Below are positions 1 through 12,500 of a stretch of 64,000 bases of DNA, piece by piece. The stretch covers positions 20,155,936 through 20,219,935 of the forward strand of contig JACMZG010001863.1 of assembly GCA_018340805.1 (NCBI GenBank). The letters are read 5' to 3'. A program made the translations under genes and the position numbers. The number at the start of each line of letters is the position of its first letter. The stretch's first letter is position 1. The notes below the pieces were generated by a model that ran no database searches, was not told the origin of the DNA, and worked only from the letters and a program-made list of their open reading frames with translations. The stretch is from Microvelia longipes. Its lineage: Eukaryota > Arthropoda > Insecta > Hemiptera > Veliidae.

Positions 1-1883
1 TTCAGGTTTGAACGTGGACCAGGTTGTACGAATCCAAAGGTGTCTAAATGAAGACCTGTTAATCAGTGCAACACTGTTTTCATTTTGCTAAATCATTTAC
101 ACAATTTTGTTTTCGTATTTTGTCATCAAAATTCATTTTTGTTTGTGTAAAATTTTTTTGGTATAATAATGGCTGGATTATTCACACCGGACCAACTGAA
201 TTTCCTCTTTGAATCGATAGCCCGCCACCAAACGGACCATAGAAAATAAAAAATCTGATTGTGTTAAAAAAATTTCAGGGTAAACTCCCTAATAGTAAGG
301 TAAATGGATTAATAGTAACTTATATTATATAAATTTATGTAGATAGTTATTAATACGACAAAGTGTGTCATAAATCCAGGTAATAAGTTAATAACATTGA
401 TATTTTGCGATATATTACGTTATTTACAATGGTATCACTTTTTTCACCTTAGGTTCTTACTAAAAAAAATCATGCGAAGCCTCTAAATGACTGGGAACGA
501 TTTCGTGGCTCAAACATTTCCCTTACCTAAACCTAAGGTGAGTGTTAGGAGAATGTTAGGAGTTAGGAAAATGCTAGGAGAATGTTAGGAAAATGCTAGG
601 AGAATGTTAGGAAAATGTTAGGAAAAAGTTAGGAAAACGTCTTTGAATACGGGCCGTAGACTTATTGCTCAAGTAGGATTAATAAACACCAAGGACACTG
701 ACCAATTCAGATCTAACCGGTCACACTCGCTAACGCACCCAAACTCAGCAAAAGATAGGGTAAAAGTAAATATTTATAATTCTAATACAGTGAACATGGA
801 ATAATGTAATTACTTTGGGACAACATCGTTTTGATAACAATACCCAAATGACCACAATAAACAAAAAAAAATTAAAACACAACAAAAAGAAAAAATCTAC
901 AAATCATGCATTTTCCCATCATTTGACATAAAATTAATCTTAAAAAAAAGATTAATAAACTATTTTTTTTAGAGCCACAACATTGAATTGTGAATTCAGT
1001 TTTACTATCATTGGTTTATTAAATTTAATTTTTATATAACTTGCACCATATATCCTAACCAATTTACAAATTTGTTAAACATACTAAGTATGATTATACT
1101 GGCTTAGGCATTAGAAACAAGTTTCTGAAGTTTAAAAAGCCACACTGATATATTTAAATCTTATCTTGGTTGACCTCTAGACTTGATTACTTCTTACGAC
1201 TTATCATATATTTATAAACTCGAATTATTACAATAAATAGTTTAAGGGAATGTAAGTTAAGCATAGATATATTAATTTTAGATTATATTATTGTGAAAAT
1301 TGGGAAAGGATCTGCATAAAACAAGTTGTGTTTTTAGATGGAAGAGATTTTTATTTGTAAATAAAAGAGATGAATAAAAATGATGACCCAAGCAAAATGA
1401 AATAATTTAGAAATATAATAATAGCATATAGAGCTGCTTGATCGATTTTGATCAGTTTATAGATCAATTTAGGGTTAAGGCCTTAAACTCTCACAATAAA
1501 GTTGTATTGAGTAAAAAACTCCCAATATTTTAATCCAGTTAAAATACAAAATAACATTTTCAGTTCCAGTAAACAAGAGACATTGTATTGAGAGCCTTTT
1601 ATAGGAAGTAGCAATCTATAAAGAGATAACTACACTCCTGACAGTTTTTTTATATCCTGGGTACCCAAAATCTATCTTGGTTAACATTGTTGGCAATCAA
1701 AATTCTACTAAAAACTGTTCCACAATTTACAGTCAGGTTGATTATACCCTAGCAGTTTTTAGCCACAAAATAGATGATAGAAATAATAATAAAACTTTAG
1801 AGTACAAATTTACAGAGAACAGAAAAATGGAGGCAGGATGAGGAGTACTGATTGAAGATCAAAATGGAAGAATGAAAGAGAAT
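1..1883. other. non-coding flank downstream of the FAM234-like gene
   Basis: I see no coding exon here. The stretch is AT-rich and holds a short minisatellite at 541-638 (listed separately). The FAM234-like gene ends at 1884 on the minus strand, so its 3' untranslated region should lie in the upper part of this stretch. No clear polyadenylation signal close to the stop stood out. Confidence 0.5.
541..638. repeat. minisatellite, GTTAGGAGAAT-like units
   Basis: About eight imperfect units of 10-13 bases built on the core GTTAGGA(G/A)AAT run in tandem. The TTAGG core resembles the insect telomere repeat, but the units are longer and irregular and lie next to ordinary sequence, so I read it as a local minisatellite. 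Confidence 0.75.
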
Positions 1884-2119
1884 TTAATGGTATCTTTGTT
1901 TAAAGTACTGATGTACATCCCTGTGCGAGAAGCTCTGACTGTAAGCAGGGTAGAGTGTGGAGCAGATCTCCCTGCTATTGTCTAGAATGTCACAGTTATA
2001 TTTTAATTTAACTCTGTAGACAGTTAGTTGGCTGTTTGTTCCACTAGGTGTGTTTAGGTCATCAGAACCGAGCCTTAATTCATCTCTGCACTCACTATTC
2101 CAGCTTCTTCTCCTTGAAC
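1884..2119 (-). other. last coding exon (14) of the FAM234-like gene
   Basis: The acceptor CTCTTTGTTTAG is followed by 78 codons ending in TAA at 1884. The exon starts with GT, completing an AGT codon with the single A left by exon 13 (donor A|GTATGT at 3062/3061). The peptide includes SRRRSWNSECRDEL and QLTVYRVKLKYNCD and has three cysteines, matching the end of FAM234 proteins as I recall them. About 940 bases of intron separate it from exon 13, and a MITE-like element occupies most of that intron. Confidence 0.85.
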
Positions 2120-5100
2120 CTAAACAAAGAGAAAGTTTAAAAAATAATATCCAAAACAAATATATTATATACATATACAAATATATGTATATAATATATA
2201 CACCAGGAAATGTATTACAGTTTTATATTACTTCTTTAGGAGAAAAGCTGGAGCCTTAGAATAATACTTTATATAGAAGGTGCACTACTGATAACACGAA
2301 AGTAGGTTCACTGGTGCAACTAAGTAATGCTGCCACGCTAACAATATACAATTTTCTAAAAAAAAGTTGGCAATACTTCCGGTTGCTGAATTATTATGTT
2401 CTATTATTAATTAATGATTGATTATTCATAAAATACTAATATAAATATCGGTGCATTACAATATTTAAAGCATTTTAAATTGTAGTTTAACGTATTTATT
2501 AAAATTATATATAATAAGTAGTCCTCGTCAACTAAATGTAGATTCTTGTATTCCGCCACCCTTTGCCATCTAAGACCAGTTTTATTAAATACTCAGCAGG
2601 TGTTTTAAGTTATTATATTTGTTCTTTACGATCTTTCTTCATTAATAGATATTTATGACAAATATTTAAAATAATGTTTTGTTGTCATGTTGGCAGCATT
2701 ACTTAGTTGCACCAGTCAACCGGCTTTCGTGTTATCAGTGGAATTACATTGTGTTTACGGCCCTGTGCTCCTTCTATATATAGTATTATTATAAGGCTGG
2801 AGCAGACTATCTGAAATAATTTAAAATCAAATTTAGAAATACTAAGGGCTTAAGTTAGGTTTATTTGGCTTTAAATTATTAACACACTTAAAAATACTCT
2901 TACACTTAAATCAGATTTTACTCTTTTTAAATAGATTCCTCACGTAAAATTGATTAAAATACTAAAAACTTACTTAAAAAATGGTAATCTTTATTAAGAC
3001 AAAGAGATAAAACATAAACTTATAATAACTTATAAATATAAACTTGTAATTAAGAACATACTTCTATTATTTGGGTAGCATTTATGTTTCAGATAAAGCT
3101 CTGTTGATAAAATCCAATGGCTGGCAAATATTATATCCAGACTTCCATCTGTCCCTCCAGATAAGATAGCTATAAAAGAAATTTAAAAAAGTTTAAAGAA
3201 ATCAAATTTAAATAATAGAGACAAATAATAATAATTATTTTAAAAAAAATATGGCCTTATTTAAATGTAAGAACTTACGAGTTGTGGAAGATCTAGGCAA
3301 TGTGTGTGTATTGTGATGATGCTGTGTTTTTCTCTTCTTTCTTTTAACATTGTCCTCACTACCAGATGACATCTTAATCCTATCGGCTGTAGCCATTTTG
3401 TTTCTGTCATGAGGTCTGTCAGGTAAGTCTGCTTCAGCAGCTGCCATCTTGTTATTATCACCACTGGTCTTTTTGATCCAGTCAGCAACAGCCATTTTGT
3501 TTCTATCATGAGTCGACATAATAATCCTTTCAGCTGTAGGCATAGCATCAGTCATCTTAACATTGTCAGCTGCAGCCATTTTGTTCCTATCATGAGGAGC
3601 AATCATAGATCTGTCAACAGAAGCCATTCTCTCTCTATCATCAGCAGCCATTTTGATCCTGTCAGCAGCAGCCATTTTGTTTCTATCATGAGGGGCCACC
3701 TTAACAATATCAGAAGGAGCCATCCTGTTAAATACACTTCTTTTCTTTCTCCTTTTGGAATAATAATCATCATCGTCTAATAAATCAGGATTTATAGGAA
3801 TTCTATTTTCCCCCTCAATTTCACCATAATTAACTTCCCCATAAGCAAAAAGTTCATTACCATTTACAATATTAGTTTCATCGACCATTTCATTTTCTAA
3901 ACTTCTTTTCTTTCTTCTACTTGGATAATCCTCATCATTGAAAATATCAGTTTCCAAAGGAATTTTGTTTTTTCTATCCACATCAGCCATGTTGTCACTG
4001 TATTCTCCTCCAGCAGCTATATTGTCAGACATCTTGCTCCCATCTACCATAGGATAGTTATCAACATTCTTATCAGTGTTAAAATTTTGCGGTGGTTTAA
4101 TATTGGAAGCTAGATTGTCTAGAGTTTCCGATAGTTTATTGGCATAATCGACAGGAAGGCTCTCAGGAAGGAAGGCTCCAGCTTCTGCAGCCTTCATATT
4201 TGCTATCCTGAAAAAATAAATGATAATCAATATAGAATAAAACATTTAATACAGACATAAACAATCAATACACAAGGGACTTGTGCTTTCTTATTACAGC
4301 CCCTTTTTAGGACTTCTTTTATTAAAGTTTAAAAAACATTTGTATTTAACTGAGTTACCTAGTAATTGGATCAGCAAAGTCCCAGGTGTCTACAGTATCC
4401 TGGCCTTCATACACTCCTTCTTCTCCATCTATTCATACCAAAATAAATTAAATAGTAGATAAAGCAAACTAGGAATGGGAGAAAGCCATTCAAGTTTCAT
4501 AAAGCCTACTCAACAAAACTACCAAGATGAAACAAAAATTACTCATAAACTTGAGGATAGGTGAATTAAAGGAAAAGTAAGAATCTCTTATGAGCAGGAT
4601 TATTTAATGGTAATTGTAAGTATTGAACTGGAAAATTCATTATGGAATGAAAAATAGCATAAGAGAGCAAAGGGAACAGTAAAAGACCCTAGGTTTTTAA
4701 AAACCTAAAAAATGTTTCAGAGGTCCTTCTTACTATTTAGATATGTTTGAGAGAATTTTTGGTATCCTTAGATATATTTAGGGGACATTTTAAGCCAAAG
4801 CCTGAGTAAAAATAGTTATATGACCATATAATTAAATATACCAACACCCAAAGGAGAAGTAAAAAGTTGGTTTCATCATCAACATTGATGTCACCACCAC
4901 AAGAGGTAAATTTTCAGAAGCTTACACAGTATATAAGCTATAATTATACTCATATTCTCATTTCTCTTCTAACTCATTTTCTAGATTCTCAAAAAAAATT
5001 ACTTCATTTATACTTTTCCTCATTTATATAAAAAAAAATCCAAAACAGGAATTATCCGTTTCAGGTGTTTATAAGGCCTCCTGAGTGGTTTTCACAGAGT

Positions 5101-6407
5101 TGTCTGTCTGTATGTGTGTGTGTGTGTCTGTTATCATTGTAGCTCCTAATATATTTATGCTGAAACAATGTTGAAACTTTATACAAAAATCAGTCAACCA
5201 CTGTAGTTGAGTTATTTATTTTTTATGACTTCATTAAGCCACAATAATGACTCAGCAAATTTTTTGAAAAATCATAAATGTGGAAAAATGATATGATCAG
5301 ATTGAGATTATGCACGCATGAAGCCATGTACAAGACTAACAAATGTGCCAAGTTTCATCTTATTATCAGCATTAGTTAAATTTTTATCAAATGACATGTG
5401 TACATTTTTTAAAAAATTGTGATAATTGGAAAAAAATCTAATTAAGTTGAAATTTGGTGCAAGAATACACATATAAATAAAGTTTTAAGTTTCGTTAAAA
5501 ACAACAAGTATATCTATGATTTTTGTAGGATCATAAACGTTAAGCAGCATTAAGAGTGGTCAGTGTTGTATGGTTGACGGCAGAGAATGAAACAGATCAT
5601 TTTTTACTAAATCTCTAGTAAATAGATGTATTTACTATCTGAGTGTACATTGTGTACATCTGTGGCGAATTGTATATTCTGAGGACGAGCTAGTATGATG
5701 TAGGAAGGTTGAGCGTAATGAATCTAATGACATGATTGTTTCTAGTTTCTAGGAGATTTTGTATCAAGTTGAAATACAAACCTGGAGCAGCCTGTTTCTG
5801 TTGAGGTACATCTATCTGGATTTCTTGGTCCTGGTGACTACTAAGAGTCACAGGCGGGGCAGTAGTATATGTTGCTTTCTCACTACTGTGCTCCTCTGAC
5901 CAACTAGAATCTAACAAAAATATTATAATAAAACTAATAATAAAATAAAATAAAATTAAATTAAGTAAATTAATTGATAGAATCTGTATTGTTTGATATT
6001 TTATATAAAATTATTTATAATATAAAAACTTTAAATTAGTAACAGTTAATGTACAGCATTGTATTCTTAGTTTGATTAAGAATAATGTGTCATTTTTAGG
6101 GTAGATTTGTATCTATTATGAAATTAAGAGCAGCTAGACGTTGTTCATAAGATTTTATTCCTGGGATCTTTATTCTTCATACAGGGTTTCTGTTAACCAA
6201 GTAAATTAACATTAAAAATAATAATTTTTAAAGTTAAATTTACCTCATAGTTAAGAAACAGAAAACAAAGTTATGTTTTAACTTTAAAACATATTTTTCT
6301 AATTCTATCCATGTCAAAAGTATATTAGATTGTAAATAAAGGGACGAGAAAGCTCAGTAGTTGAATCTCAACTTTTTGGACTGCTGTCTTTATTTTTGAA
6401 ACATACG

Positions 6408-6467
<60 letters not shown>

Positions 6468-6489
6468 ATATATACATACATATATATTA

Positions 6490-6523
<34 letters not shown>

Positions 6524-9500
6524 TTAATATATTATATATATTATAATATTATATATATATATATTATATTATATCTAAGTACAGATTTCTTCCAAGACAC
6601 TTCTATGGGACATGATGAATGGTTTTAAGGAAGAAAATAAATCGTGTTTCAATAAATGAAAATAAATTTAAAAAAATTATAGTTACCAGATGAGTAGATA
6701 AGGAAGCCAGGAGGCTGAATATGATCACTAAGTAGATACAGTTTGGTTTCTAGTGTTGTATTATATCTAACTTTACACATATCCATAGTGGCTGCTATGT
6801 CCATACTTATCTCTGTAATACCAAACCAATTCAACACCATTAACATATTATTTCTTCCTTCATTTCCTTGATTATTTCTAGTTGGTTTGATTCACTTTGT
6901 TATCAAATCGACTAGGAATAAATGGCTAAGAAACACAAATATTACAAGAAAAACAAATATTAGAAACAAGCAAAATCCAAAGAATCAGGAAATTAAGAAA
7001 AATAAAATAAAATTAGTTAAAACAATATATTCATGATTATTATTAAAATAATAATTATTATAAATTTCTTAATCAATGATAATTGATAAGAAGAAAGATT
7101 TTTATAACTTAACTTATATCTTACCAGGTAACACTTAAGTGTCTAAATAATCAGAGGAAATGCAAGGGGATGTTTTTTTGTCTGAAAAGAAATATTAGCA
7201 TGAAAAAAAAAATCTGATACAAAGGTCTTGGTTTATTCTTTAGTAAGTTTTAAGTTAATTATTACTTTTTGTATCACAATTTAACATAATTGATTTATTT
7301 GGATTAAACATACAACAATTAAACTTAATAAACTTTAGGCTGTATAGCTGAAAATATCCTCTTCTTTAGTAGAAAAACTCTCAACTTCATCAATCATTTT
7401 AGAGTATCCAGTTGAAATTACTCGCACAGCTTAGGTACTTCAGTCAAGAAAAAATAATCAAGTAACAACTGAATAAACTAAATAATACTTACCAGAAGGT
7501 AGGGAAAATGGCTTAGTTTGATTATCTCTTGTCTGATTACATGACGTTAACCAATATAAATACATATCATTACCATTCCCGGTAAAACTAAGCGATATTC
7601 CTTCACCTGTAATATCACCAGAACCAATTATACTATCTTCCATAAGTAGACTACCATTCTTACCACTGTACACTTGACTCTGAAACAAAGACAAATGCAC
7701 TTTATTAAAAACGTACTAACATTAATATTATCATTAGTTAACTTTTATTATTATTAACATTTTTTAGTAACATTAATCTATAATTAACTTTATTTCTTTT
7801 AAAGAGGCAAGAAAGCTTATGCATGACAATCATGTGTTTTGGACTTTAAATAATTTTACAATACAATAATTTATGGCTACCTGAGAATAGTAAAAAGTAG
7901 GGAAATCCTGTCCAACCAGTTTAGTTATAAATAAATCTGCTATAGTGTCATCATCAAAATACCCTGGAATGGGACCTCTGAAACAGTAAATTAAACCAAT
8001 TTTTTTTTAATTCACCACTTTGGATTTACTACGCTCATCTTCACTACTACGAACTTGGTTCCTATAAATATATACTGAAACACATTCTTGGACTCGCATC
8101 ACTTGTCTTCAGATAGAGTAAATACATTCTTTTATTTTTAGCAGTAACTCATCCAGGCAATGACCTAGCTTGGTGCTGCCTTCCTTTTATGATTCAACAA
8201 AAGCTATAGATATACTTACTATATTATATTTAAACATATACTTATTTATTATGCAAAGGGATATAATTAAAACAAATTTTAACTCAATTTTTGATTTTTT
8301 CAATGTTTAAAAAAACGTGTACATGTTATTCAATAAAAATTGAACAAATGCTCAATTTGTCAAATTTGTTACTTTTATATATTCCTTAATGCATGCTAAA
8401 TCTCAGAGTCTACTGATGTTTCAAATTATTTTTTGTGTCAGTGTGGTTGGTTAAGAACAATATGGTTGGACAGCACAACAGTACCTAAAGATCGATTTTT
8501 GTACCAAGTTTCAACTCGCAAGCATTAATATACTTGGAACAATGATGATAGCAACACACACGCACACAACTTTGTTAAAACTACTCATGAGGTTTTAAAA
8601 ATGCCCAAAACTGATGATTCAGATGAAATACGATATTAGGATTTTTTTGAAAACACAATACTTTTCCTATATACTTTGCAGCATAAAATAAGTCACATGT
8701 TTGGATCTGACTTTAGGACTATTTAACTTACACTAAAATCTGAGACTGTTGACCTAGAGAAATATTCCATATAATATTATAATTATTTCCATCAAGTATG
8801 GTAAGAAATCCTCCACCAGATGTTACTACTATATCTTCTATTTTATCCATATTGATGTCAATAAGCAACATATCACTGCTAACTCCTCCATCTCCACTCC
8901 AAATCTTTCTTATCTGCAATACATACAAAATATGATAGAGACTAACTATTTATTAATCAATTACAAATAAATAAACCATTATTATAAACTAACAGAGTTT
9001 TATTATAAACTAACTATATAAGGAAAGTTACATTGTTTTCTTTTAAAGTAATATATAAACCAAGTAGAGAAACAAATGTGATTTCTGTCAGACCTGGAAT
9101 GCAGTTCACACTTTGTCCACCAGGGAGTTGGCTTAAATTTTGTTTACTTGTGAATGTAAACAAACTATTTACGGTACTAAATTTCTTGTTTTTATCGCAT
9201 TTCTTTGTACATTTTAGTATGAAATAGTAATAACTTAGGTAAGGAATACGTTTTATCTCATCTGACAGAGGTTTAAGTGCAACTTTTTAAATACTAGGTT
9301 TGTTTAAAATACCTTAAATGAGTGCACTACTTAACTTAGTACATTTTTGCGAGTGATATTTGTTTTTCCCCTTCAAATATTAATTGTAATTAGTAATTTA
9401 ACAAATTTAACCAATTTTTTTTTAATATAATAAAAGCAATCGTAATTTTAAGTCATATTTAAGGCAATATACTGTCGTCTGCATTTTCTTCAAAATCTTA

Positions 9501-12500
9501 ATAAAAACATGTAGTTTACCTTTATTATAGTTTCTCTTTCTCTTTAACTAAATTATTTTAACTATTATTTCACAGAATTTAACAAAAATCACTATATTCA
9601 CACGTACATATTAAAGTATGAATACACGATAAAAAGTAAAACTCATCTAAGGTTGAATGAATGTTGAGAGATCTTCGATACAAAGACATCGAAACTTCAA
9701 CATCTTAATTTTAGTTCTTGGCGAATTCATAATTTTGTAGATGCTTGCTTGAGAAACAAACCAACACTTGGGAAAATGTAATGGTAACGAAGGAGAGATG
9801 AGAACTACATGTTTTTTAAACACTCCCTGTGGATGCAAGGACACATTACACAGTGGCGCATCGATGCCAGTGGCAAGATGACCCAAGATAGAATTATCGA
9901 CTATTGCTGAATGATCATCAAAACCATCATACACCCCCCAAGGTTCACTTGATAGTTCAAATATTAACTTAGAGTATCACTTCTGACTTACTGAACTACA
10001 GACTCAACTGAATATTTTACTATGACTAGTTGACTCATTAAGTTAACTTAAATGTTCACTTTATAAACTACTTCTGTGAAAACAGTTTTAAGAAACCTAT
10101 GTACTTTCAACACTTTATTTGTCTTAATCTACTTCTATAGTGAGCATATGCAGTTCTTCTGACCTATACTATGATATATAGCATTAACTTCTCTCTCACA
10201 GGCATTCGAAGTGTCCATATCACACAATGTTTCCGTAGAGCTGGATCTATAAACTCACATTTAGCAAGCCAGAAATTAAGTGAGGTCTTCATGTTGAAGA
10301 CCTCTTATTCTTTTAAGAGCCAGCTCAACTCACATAAAAGTTATTAAAAGTAACTAAAATAGAGTTAACAGTGTTTAATAAAATTTAGAACATCAATACA
10401 ATAAAATATAAATACAACAATAAATTATATAAAATAGATAAAAGGTCACTGATAAGTATGCAGTGGTATGAAGCATATTGACCATATGCTCGATTTCACT
10501 GCATGATTTGCTCGAGTGTTAAGATTCCTACTATAAATCTAGAATCCTAATGGTCATTTTGCTACACAGCAGCTTCATTTAGAAAAGCAATGCATATGCT
10601 TACTATCATTAGGTAGAGTAAGAAAGATAACATCTGCAGATAAAGTCAGAAGTGAGACTGTATGTTACAATACGAGCATTCAAGGGTCGCCAAGGTAGGT
10701 GTAAGGAATCTTGATGATCAACCAGCAATGGTCTATGATTCTAACTTAGATAATCTCGCCACTGGCTACTAGTAGCTAAATGATTGGACATGAGGGTTCT
10801 CATCACTCCTTCATTACTATCATATTCTATTGTTATGTGTGAGAACAGCAGTCTATTTAATAAAAAGCATACCTTTGAATGGTGTGAATTTATAATACTG
10901 TATAAAGGAACAGAGAATAAATATCCTTGAGTATCCAATGTGCCAGTGCCAAACAATATGTGTTGGGCTTCATCTTGCGTAGTGATCAGCCTTGGTAGGG
11001 TTAGTAGCCTATCAGGTGTTTGGATAGTCCCAACTACATGACCACTATGACCGCTTATTACAGTAAGATTACCTGTAAAAAGAATTGTTTGACAAATCAT
11101 AAAATCACATAGGTCGTCTCATAAGAATTAATTTCAAGAAATAATATTTTTTATTAGCAACAGAATTATTGTATGAGAAAACCTAAAGATGGAAACTAAG
11201 AAAACAAATTGTATGGTCGTGCATAAGAAGAATTGAAATAAATAGAGAAACAAATAGAACAATATTTCAAAAAATAGAAACAAATATTTCCTACTGGTTG
11301 ATTTAATTATAAATTAATCACTCAAATAGAAAATTTCATTTTTATCTTTCCAATGAAAAGGATTGAAAGGAATCAATAGAATTCCCTCGTTAATAAATTT
11401 ATCTTTATTATTTATATAATTTAAATTTATTTATAATTATACATTTATAATTAAATTTAACTTGTGATTTTTTTTAATGATAAAGAGATATTAATGGGAT
11501 GTAAAAATTTAGATGAGAAAAAGGTTTGCAATCATTATTGTATCATTTTAATGATTATAAAAGTAATTATTTTTATAACTTACTAGTACTATGAGTGGTT
11601 AAAGCAGCCAAGACATCAGGCCAGCCATCCCCATCGATATCAGGTATATATTGAGCAGAATAAACTTGATGCTCCTCAGACTGGCTGTATGAAGATGATC
11701 TAGCATTATTTGGAGAGTATAAATCCCAGATTATCTCACCCGTCTTTCCATTAACTGTACATAGCAACTACAAGTAACAATAATTATCGTTAAAAACATT
11801 TGTTCTCAATGAACAAAAAAATCTCACAAAATAGAGTATATGCACATTTTAAATTTTTTTAGTAAAAATGATAAAATATGTACGTATGTATATGATATTA
11901 GGCTGGATAAAAATTGTTTTAGTGATTTTTAAATTGTAAAAACAAAAGATTAAAAAAGGGAAGAGGAAATTATAGAGAAAACAGCACTAAATTATCAATT
12001 TAGGATAAAAGGAATTGTAGAAAGAAAGGTGTATGACTTATACAAGGCTTGGATACGTAAACTTGATTTGATCCACCATATACAAAAAGTTTTTATTTTT
12101 GAATTTACATTTTATTTTTTGCAATATTTATTTTTACTTTATAATAGTTTAAATTGAATTACCCAACATAGCATACTATAAAATAAAGCCATGAAAAAAT
12201 GACTGAAAATAATGTATTGAAAAGGATGAAACTTGATAAGTAGAGGTAGCAAATATGCAATAAATATAAAAAAAACTGAATTTTTTATTGAATATAGATT
12301 ACTTTGCAATTGAAGATTATGAAGATTTAGGTCTTCTGGTGGTGACCGCATTAATGTAGATGAAGAATCCAACGTTTCGCTTTCACTGTGGGAGGCATCT
12401 TCAAGGATATAGGACATTATGGATAGAAACACAATGCTCTACAAACTGAACTAGTTTCAGTTGTAGAGCATTGTGTTTCTATCCATAATGTCCTATATCC

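Noticed and set aside
541..638. Telomere-like TTAGG repeats
   Set aside because: Units are longer than five bases and irregular, and the block is only about 100 bases inside ordinary DNA.
3030..3061. Stop at 3030 as the end of the FAM234-like gene
   Set aside because: Reading through gives a weak tail, whereas the A|GTATGT donor at 3062 joins in phase to a clearly coding exon at 1884-2119 with the family's C-terminal motifs.
3085..3169. Alternative frame for FAM234-like exon 13 (YLIWRDRWKSGYN...)
   Set aside because: It does not keep the intron phase from exon 12. The chosen frame (GGTDGSLDIIFASHW) joins both neighbours correctly and leads into the conserved last exon.
9647..9934. 95-codon minus-strand frame
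   Set aside because: No domain, no suitable splice partners in phase with the surrounding exons, and it lies in the long intron between FAM234-like exons 5 and 6.
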